From Chloracidobacterium sp. (GTDB lineage: Bacteria > Acidobacteriota > Blastocatellia > Chloracidobacteriales > Chloracidobacteriaceae), in NCBI GenBank assembly GCA_025057975.1, contig JANWUV010000001.1:186001-250000 (forward strand): a stretch of 64,000 nucleotides of DNA. The letters run 5' to 3'. How positions within the stretch are numbered: the stretch's first letter is position 1; the number at the start of each line of letters is the position of its first letter. A model generated the notes under the pieces. The model was not told the origin of the DNA and did not search any database. It worked only from the letters and a program-made list of their open reading frames with translations. Shown here in pieces: positions 59,914 through 64,000 of the stretch. A program made the translations under genes and the position numbers.

Positions 59914-62106
59914 TCAAGCGATACGCACGCTCAAGATTCGGTCCCGACAGACAAGCTGATCCAAAGTTTCCCAACCGTCAACTACCTGTCCAAAGCACGT
60001 ATAGCCGCCGTCCAGATGCGGCTGCGGCAGATAGCAGATAAACCACTGACTTCCCCCTGTGTCTTTGCCGGAAAGCGCCATACCGACGCTGCCCCGTATG
60101 AAAGGTCGCTCGTTGATTTCGCAGCGAATCTGATAGCCAGGGCCACCGTCGCCGTCCCCACGCGGATCGCCGCCTTGGACGACAAAGTTCGGAACGACCC
60201 GGTGAAACGTCAAATCATTGAAAAAGCCGCGTTCGGCTAACGTGATGAAGTTTTCCACCGTCAGCGGCGCATCTTCGGGAAACAACTCCAGCGTCAGTTC
60301 TCCCTTCGTCGTCGTGACGACGGCGCACGGGCGGCGCGCATATTGCCGCACTAACCGCCCATAAAACGCCTCGACGCGATTCACCTGGCAAATTCCTACG
60401 CGGCGGCGGATTTCCTCCACTTGCGCCGAGCGCGCGTCCGCATCCGACGTGGGCGATAGACGGCGCAGTAGGATGTCGCCTGCCCGCTTGCGCACCAGCC
60501 AGTCGGCGTCGCGCAGCGCCGCTTCAAGCGTCGCCTTTGCTTCCGGGTGAGGGTCGGCCGCCAGCGCGTCCAAAATCGCCAGTCGGGCGTCATTCTGCAC
60601 GTCGTTTTCCGCAGACTTCAACGCCGCCTTCAACGCCGCCCGCCCGTCCTCGGTCGGCGGCAATACAGCCAGCGCCGCCGCCGCTACTGCGCGCACCATC
60701 ACATCGGGATGACGCAACTCGCGCGCCCAAAATGCGGCCCACGCTGGCGTTTTCGGTATGGCGGCCAACAGCGCCGTCCGCGCCCGTGCGTCCAGGGCAT
60801 CCAGCGCCAGAAAATGCTCTACGACGCGCGCTCGCCGCGCGTCATCTGGTGGCAACACCGCCAATCCGGCGAAGTAGTTCGCCTGCGCCCGCCAATCATC
60901 GGCCGGTGGAAGCAATGGCTTTTCAGTGTTCGCTCCGAAGAAGGCGTCCGCCCCCAGTCGGGCTAGCGCGATTTCTACTTCCGGGGCTGCGCCGATATGC
61001 CCAGTAGGGAGCGTTCGCAGGCGTTCAAGCAACGGCCGTGCGGCGGCGACCTTCAAGCGGCCTAGCGTTTCCGCCAACGTGAGCGTCTGAAGTAGTCCCG
61101 GCCATGTCGGCCGCTCCGCGTCCGGAACTTCACCGTAACGCCCCAACTCCGACGCCAATTGCGCCAGCAGCGGCGGCGCGGCCTGCTCCGGTACGCGCGT
61201 GGCGGCGAGCGCTCGGATAGCAGCGATGCGTACGGCGGCGTTATCCGCCTCCAGCGCCTTCAACAAAACGGCCGTCGCTTCCGCGTCGCCCAGCGCCCCA
61301 AGCACACGCGCCAGCGCCACGCGGACAACCGCTTGCTTTTCTTCACGGAAATACGTCAGAAGGCGCTCCCGCTCGCGTACGAAAGCCTGCGCAGTTTCCG
61401 GTAACTCACTCAATCGCGCCAGGGCATTTGCGGCATGGAAGCGAACAGAGGCGTTTGGAGACGCCAGAAGTTTGATTAGCGGCGGCGCGCTTGCCGCTTG
61501 CCGCATGCGCATCGCCGCCGTCAGAGACAGTGCCGTGAAAAGCTCCCGCTCACTTTCAGGCGCAATTTCTTCGTCTGGTTTCGGGAGCGATGCCAGCACA
61601 GCCGCCAGCATGGTGTGGACTGTATCAGCGTCCAGCGTCTTGGCGTTGGCGGCGACGATTTTCCCCAGAGCTTCGGCGCAGCGCGCTCGCACCGGGACGA
61701 CCTCGGCCTCCCGGAGAAGCGTCCGGCGCAAATCCTCCAGCGGTTCGGTCGTTTCCAGTTCGCCTAGCGCAAACGCCGCCATGGCGCGGACGCGCGCGTT
61801 GCCGTCGTCATACAGCCGCTCCAGCAACAGACGGTAGGCGCGAGGATCGCCGATTCGGCCGAGCGCCAGACAAGCGCGCCGCCGAACACGCGCGTTGGAC
61901 GAGCTGAGCATCTCGACAAACGCCTCGTCGTCGTAGTTGCGCTGGTCCTCAAGCTGGAGCAAGCGCGCAAACAAGCGCTGCGCTGAGTTGGCGCGGCCCA
62001 GCACCGGCGGTGTTGTTGCGCGCCGCTGGCCGAGAACCACCCGCTGCAAGTCGTGGACAAGACAACACAGGAACAGAAAATGGCGGCGGTTCATCTTGTG
62101 GGTCAT
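59914..62106 (-). CDS. HEAT-repeat protein fused to a cyclophilin-type peptidyl-prolyl isomerase
   Basis: A 730-aa protein. A short hydrophobic N-terminus (HFLFLCCLVHDLQRVVLG) may be a weak signal sequence; an internal ATG at 62094 starts closer to it. Residues 40-570 are HEAT repeats (ARVRRRACLALGRIGDPRAY and AVRIAAIRALAATRVPEQA). Residues 590-730 form a cyclophilin domain with FHRVVPNFVVQGGDPRG (catalytic Arg), GMALSGKDTGGSQWFIC and PHLDGGYTCFGQVVDG. The active-site residues look intact. Cyclophilins speed up Xaa-Pro isomerisation in folding. The gene stands between a convergent ptsI and cheR. Confidence 0.88.
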   Translation of the reverse strand: MTHKMNRRHFLFLCCLVHDLQRVVLGQRRATTPPVLGRANSAQRLFARLLQLEDQRNYDDEAFVEMLSSSNARVRRRACLALGRIGDPRAYRLLLERLYDDGNARVRAMAAFALGELETTEPLEDLRRTLLREAEVVPVRARCAEALGKIVAANAKTLDADTVHTMLAAVLASLPKPDEEIAPESERELFTALSLTAAMRMRQAASAPPLIKLLASPNASVRFHAANALARLSELPETAQAFVRERERLLTYFREEKQAVVRVALARVLGALGDAEATAVLLKALEADNAAVRIAAIRALAATRVPEQAAPPLLAQLASELGRYGEVPDAERPTWPGLLQTLTLAETLGRLKVAAARPLLERLRTLPTGHIGAAPEVEIALARLGADAFFGANTEKPLLPPADDWRAQANYFAGLAVLPPDDARRARVVEHFLALDALDARARTALLAAIPKTPAWAAFWARELRHPDVMVRAVAAAALAVLPPTEDGRAALKAALKSAENDVQNDARLAILDALAADPHPEAKATLEAALRDADWLVRKRAGDILLRRLSPTSDADARSAQVEEIRRRVGICQVNRVEAFYGRLVRQYARRPCAVVTTTKGELTLELFPEDAPLTVENFITLAERGFFNDLTFHRVVPNFVVQGGDPRGDGDGGPGYQIRCEINERPFIRGSVGMALSGKDTGGSQWFICYLPQPHLDGGYTCFGQVVDGWETLDQLVCRDRILSVRIA

Positions 62107-62148
62107 CGCTGGGCGAGTTAGGGCATTGTGTCGCCGCGCCCGGTGGGG

Positions 62149-62994
62149 CTACTCAGGTCGGGAGAAAAAGCCACCTGGTAGAGTCGGCGCAACCCGCAAA
62201 CGCGGCTGATTGACAAGGCAGACTTCCGCGCTGCCCACCAGCAAGTAACCGCCCGGCGCAAGCGCCTGTTGCAGGCGGGCCGTCGTCTGCTGAATTGCCG
62301 TATGGTGCATGTGCGTTAGAACGTTACTGCACACGATGACATCAAACGGCCCGGGCAGATGTCGCCAAAGGTGCGGGTCATAGAGATTGGCGTGGCGCAG
62401 TCGAATGTTGCGCCGTAAGCGTCGGTCAAGCTCGCCCGGCGGCGCGTCCGGCGCGTAGACGCCATGGAAGAAGCGTTCACGCAACGTCGGATCCAGATTG
62501 CGCAACTGAAGCGGATGGTAACGCCCTTGACTGGCATGCAACAGCGCCTTGCTGCGCAAGTCCACCGCCAGAATTTCAATCCGCCAGTCGGGCGCGTCGC
62601 CTAGCAGGTCCTCAAGGATCATCGCCAGCGAAAACGGTTCTTCACCTGTCGAGCAGCCGGCGCTCCACAGTCGTAACCGCTTCACGCCCGCCCGTTTCTC
62701 AATCAGTCCCGGTAACACCAACCGCCACAGTGCGCGGAACTGTTCCGGTTCACGGAAGAAACTCGTTTCCCCAAGCGCAATCTCCTCGGCGATGGAGTGC
62801 AGCTCGCCGGGCGACTGCGCCGCCACGCGGCAGTAGGTCGTTTCGTCAAACAACAGCCGCCGCGACTTTTCCGTTACCACGGCTTGCAACGCCGTCCGCA
62901 GCCCGACATTTGGCGCCCAACCGTACACCTCGGCCAGCGCCCGTTCGAGTTGCGGAAAGTGTGGGTTGGCCGGCTTGCGCTTTCTGACCGGCAT
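62149..62994 (-). CDS. CheR-type protein-glutamate methyltransferase
   Basis: A 281-aa SAM-dependent methyltransferase. An N-terminal helical domain precedes the SAM-binding motif LWSAGCSTGEEPFSLAM. ETSFFREPEQF, IEILAVDLRSKALLHA and GPFDVIVCSNVLTHM are also typical of CheR. CheR methylates chemoreceptors. No cheA, cheB, cheW or receptor gene is in the window, so this may belong to an alternative chemosensory system. It starts 3 nt after the moaC stop and so is co-transcribed with it. Confidence 0.9.
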   Translation of the reverse strand: MPVRKRKPANPHFPQLERALAEVYGWAPNVGLRTALQAVVTEKSRRLLFDETTYCRVAAQSPGELHSIAEEIALGETSFFREPEQFRALWRLVLPGLIEKRAGVKRLRLWSAGCSTGEEPFSLAMILEDLLGDAPDWRIEILAVDLRSKALLHASQGRYHPLQLRNLDPTLRERFFHGVYAPDAPPGELDRRLRRNIRLRHANLYDPHLWRHLPGPFDVIVCSNVLTHMHHTAIQQTTARLQQALAPGGYLLVGSAEVCLVNQPRLRVAPTLPGGFFSRPE

Positions 62995-62997
62995 CCA

Positions 62998-63474
62998 CTA
63001 CGCGCCTCCGTCGGCGGTGTTCCAGTCCGACTTGCCGCCAGTTTTTGACCGCACTTGAATGTCGGTAATCCGCATCGTCCGGTCTATCGCTTTGCACATA
63101 TCGAACAACGTGAGCGCCGCTACACTGACAGCCGTCAGCGCTTCCATTTCAACACCAGTACTCGCCCGCGCCCGCGCTGTCGCTGTGATCGCGATGTGGT
63201 CAGGCCCCAGCGTTAACTCGACGTTGACGTGCGTCAGGGGCAAGGTATGGCACAGCGGAATAAGCCGGTCGGTCTGTTTGGCGGCCAAAACACCCGCCAG
63301 CCGCGCCGCCTCAAGCGGATCGCCCTTAGGGGTCGTGCGGGCGCGAATGGCGTCAAGGGTTTCCGGCTGCATGTAAATTACGCCGGAAGCGACGGCTGTC
63401 CGGTCGGTGGGCGGCTTGTCCGTCACATCCACCATAGTCAGCCTCCCGGCTTCGTCAATGTGGCTTAACGGCAT
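62998..63474 (-). CDS. moaC: Cyclic pyranopterin monophosphate synthase MoaC
   Basis: A 158-aa enzyme of molybdenum cofactor synthesis that turns the MoaA product into cyclic pyranopterin monophosphate. Family motifs are [37 protein letters not shown] and [20 protein letters not shown]. The ATG at 63474 is retained because the HIDEAG segment is part of the conserved N-terminus. An internal ATG at 63435, which has GGGAGG 7 nt upstream, would lose it. moaA is not adjacent. Confidence 0.95.
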   Translation of the reverse strand: MPLSHIDEAGRLTMVDVTDKPPTDRTAVASGVIYMQPETLDAIRARTTPKGDPLEAARLAGVLAAKQTDRLIPLCHTLPLTHVNVELTLGPDHIAITATARARASTGVEMEALTAVSVAALTLFDMCKAIDRTMRITDIQVRSKTGGKSDWNTADGGA

Positions 63475-63531
63475 AAGCGAAACGCAACCGACGACGAATC
63501 AAACGCAGGCGAAAGAATACGGCGAAAAGCG

Positions 63532-63567
63532 AAAAGCCGTTCTCCAAACCAATGAAGAACGGCTTTT
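63532..63567 (-). terminator. Terminator of the tRNA-Val/tRNA-Asp operon
   Basis: AAAAGCCGTTCT (63532-63543) and AGAACGGCTTTT (63556-63567), a 12-bp stem with A/T-rich ends on both sides. On the minus strand it ends in a T-run, 14 nt after tRNA-Asp. Confidence 0.85.
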
Positions 63568-63581
63568 TCCCTTGACGTTTG

Positions 63582-63658
<77 letters not shown>

Positions 63659-63711
63659 GCAAACCTCGCGTCCCCGACGCCCACATTGCCTGCTTCTACC
63701 CGCATCCGACG

Positions 63712-63786
63712 TGGTGGGCGGTACTGGGCTCGAACCAGTGACCCCCGGCTTGTAAGACCGATGCTCTACCACTGAGCTAACCGCCC
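63712..63786 (-). tRNA. tRNA-Val (anticodon TAC)
   Basis: 75 nt including an encoded CCA. Acceptor GGGCGGT pairs with ACCGCCC. The anticodon loop CTTACAA gives TAC. The T-loop is TTCGAGC and the discriminator base is A. It is transcribed first in a two-tRNA operon with tRNA-Asp 53 nt downstream. Confidence 0.95.
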
Positions 63787-63816
63787 GTGACCGCACCCGT
63801 CGTCGGGGAACGACTC

Positions 63817-63845
63817 AGAGTAGGCAGGACGCCGCCGGATGTCAA
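63817..63845 (-). promoter_or_regulatory. Promoter of the tRNA-Val/tRNA-Asp operon
   Basis: Minus-strand TTGACA (63840-63845), 17-nt spacer, TACTCT (63817-63822). A start near 63810 gives a leader of about 24 nt before tRNA-Val. Confidence 0.7.
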
Positions 63846-63885
63846 GCGGCTTTTCACCACAGGCGCTTACTTGGGCGGCCGAACT

Positions 63886-63999
63886 TCAATCACCGACGGC
63901 GGCCGCGACCGCCGGCCGCGAGGCAAGGAACTTCTCCGAAGTGTCCGGCTTGCTACGAGAAAATTTTTCAATGGCGGCATTGTCAAGGTTGATTGAGCA
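63886..63999 (-). CDS. Possible C-terminus of a protein gene, cut by window edge
   Basis: An open frame enters from the right edge and ends at TGA 63886-63888. It reads about 37 residues, including LDNAAIEKFSRSKPDTSEKF and a final ASRPAVAAAVGD. The composition is protein-like, but the piece is too short to identify. The opposite strand is also open here and cannot be fully excluded. Confidence 0.35.
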   Translation of the reverse strand, partial: CSINLDNAAIEKFSRSKPDTSEKFLASRPAVAAAVGD

Positions 64000-64000
64000 G

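Noticed and set aside
63787-63996. 69-codon plus-strand frame at the right edge
   Set aside because: It starts at the tRNA-Val boundary, runs through the tRNA promoter and has no Shine-Dalgarno sequence; it lies over a more protein-like minus-strand frame.

Overview
The window looks like chromosomal DNA of a Gram-negative bacterium. It carries Omp85/BamA, LolC/E-type and lipoprotein genes, and GC content and codon use are high and even throughout. Gene content best fits the Acidobacteriota, perhaps a Chloracidobacterium-like subdivision 4 member: paired PilT ATPases, an S9 peptidase, MJ0619-type radical SAM enzymes, a split Complex I locus, a CarH-type B12 regulator and MEP-pathway isoprenoid genes. 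That assignment is inference from gene content, not from an alignment. Genes are dense, often overlap by 1-4 nt, and no insertion sequence, prophage or CRISPR array is visible.

Left part (1-13.4 kb). A truncated RsbU_N/PAS protein is followed by a leftward S9 peptidase / LRV-repeat protein / aroB unit. Rightward genes encode a PfkB-family kinase, PilT and a seven-POTRA Omp85 protein. A leftward unit then reads atpC, an Lgt-like membrane protein, an MJ0619/Tes-like radical SAM enzyme and a hotdog thioesterase. The last three all point to lipid chemistry, and this is the most interesting gene cluster in the window.

Middle part (13.4-38.5 kb). It holds osmC, tRNA-Gly, a secreted subtilase, a TPR/sigma-54 activator with a 39-bp palindrome in front of it, chrA with a second pilT, fabD, dxr, an amidase, a LipB-NUDIX fusion and nhaA. 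A long leftward Complex I operon follows: nuoC, D, H, J, K, L, M, N. It lacks A, B, E, F, G and I.

Right part (38.5-64 kb). A second, larger radical SAM enzyme sits behind a strong terminator. Two gene-poor stretches flank a zinc-ribbon gene. Rightward genes then encode a FecR-domain protein, a PhnP-like hydrolase, TruA, UppS and a membrane TPR protein. A leftward TPR/polyprenyl-synthase pair is preceded by a well-folded, promoter-driven, terminator-ended RNA candidate (about 49605-49851). Divergent from it is a CarH-like B12 regulator. Next come a TPR lipoprotein / LolC-E permease / HEAT protein operon and an EIIA(Man)-HPr-EI phosphotransfer relay without a sugar permease. A HEAT-cyclophilin fusion, cheR, moaC and a tRNA-Val/tRNA-Asp operon with a clear promoter and terminator close the window.

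Working together: dxr, the polyprenyl synthase and UppS supply isoprenoid precursors and carriers. FabD, LipB, the thioesterase and the radical SAM enzymes deal with acyl chains. Omp85 and the LolC/E-like permease serve the outer membrane. The vegetative promoters seen share a TTGAC(A/T)-N17 layout.
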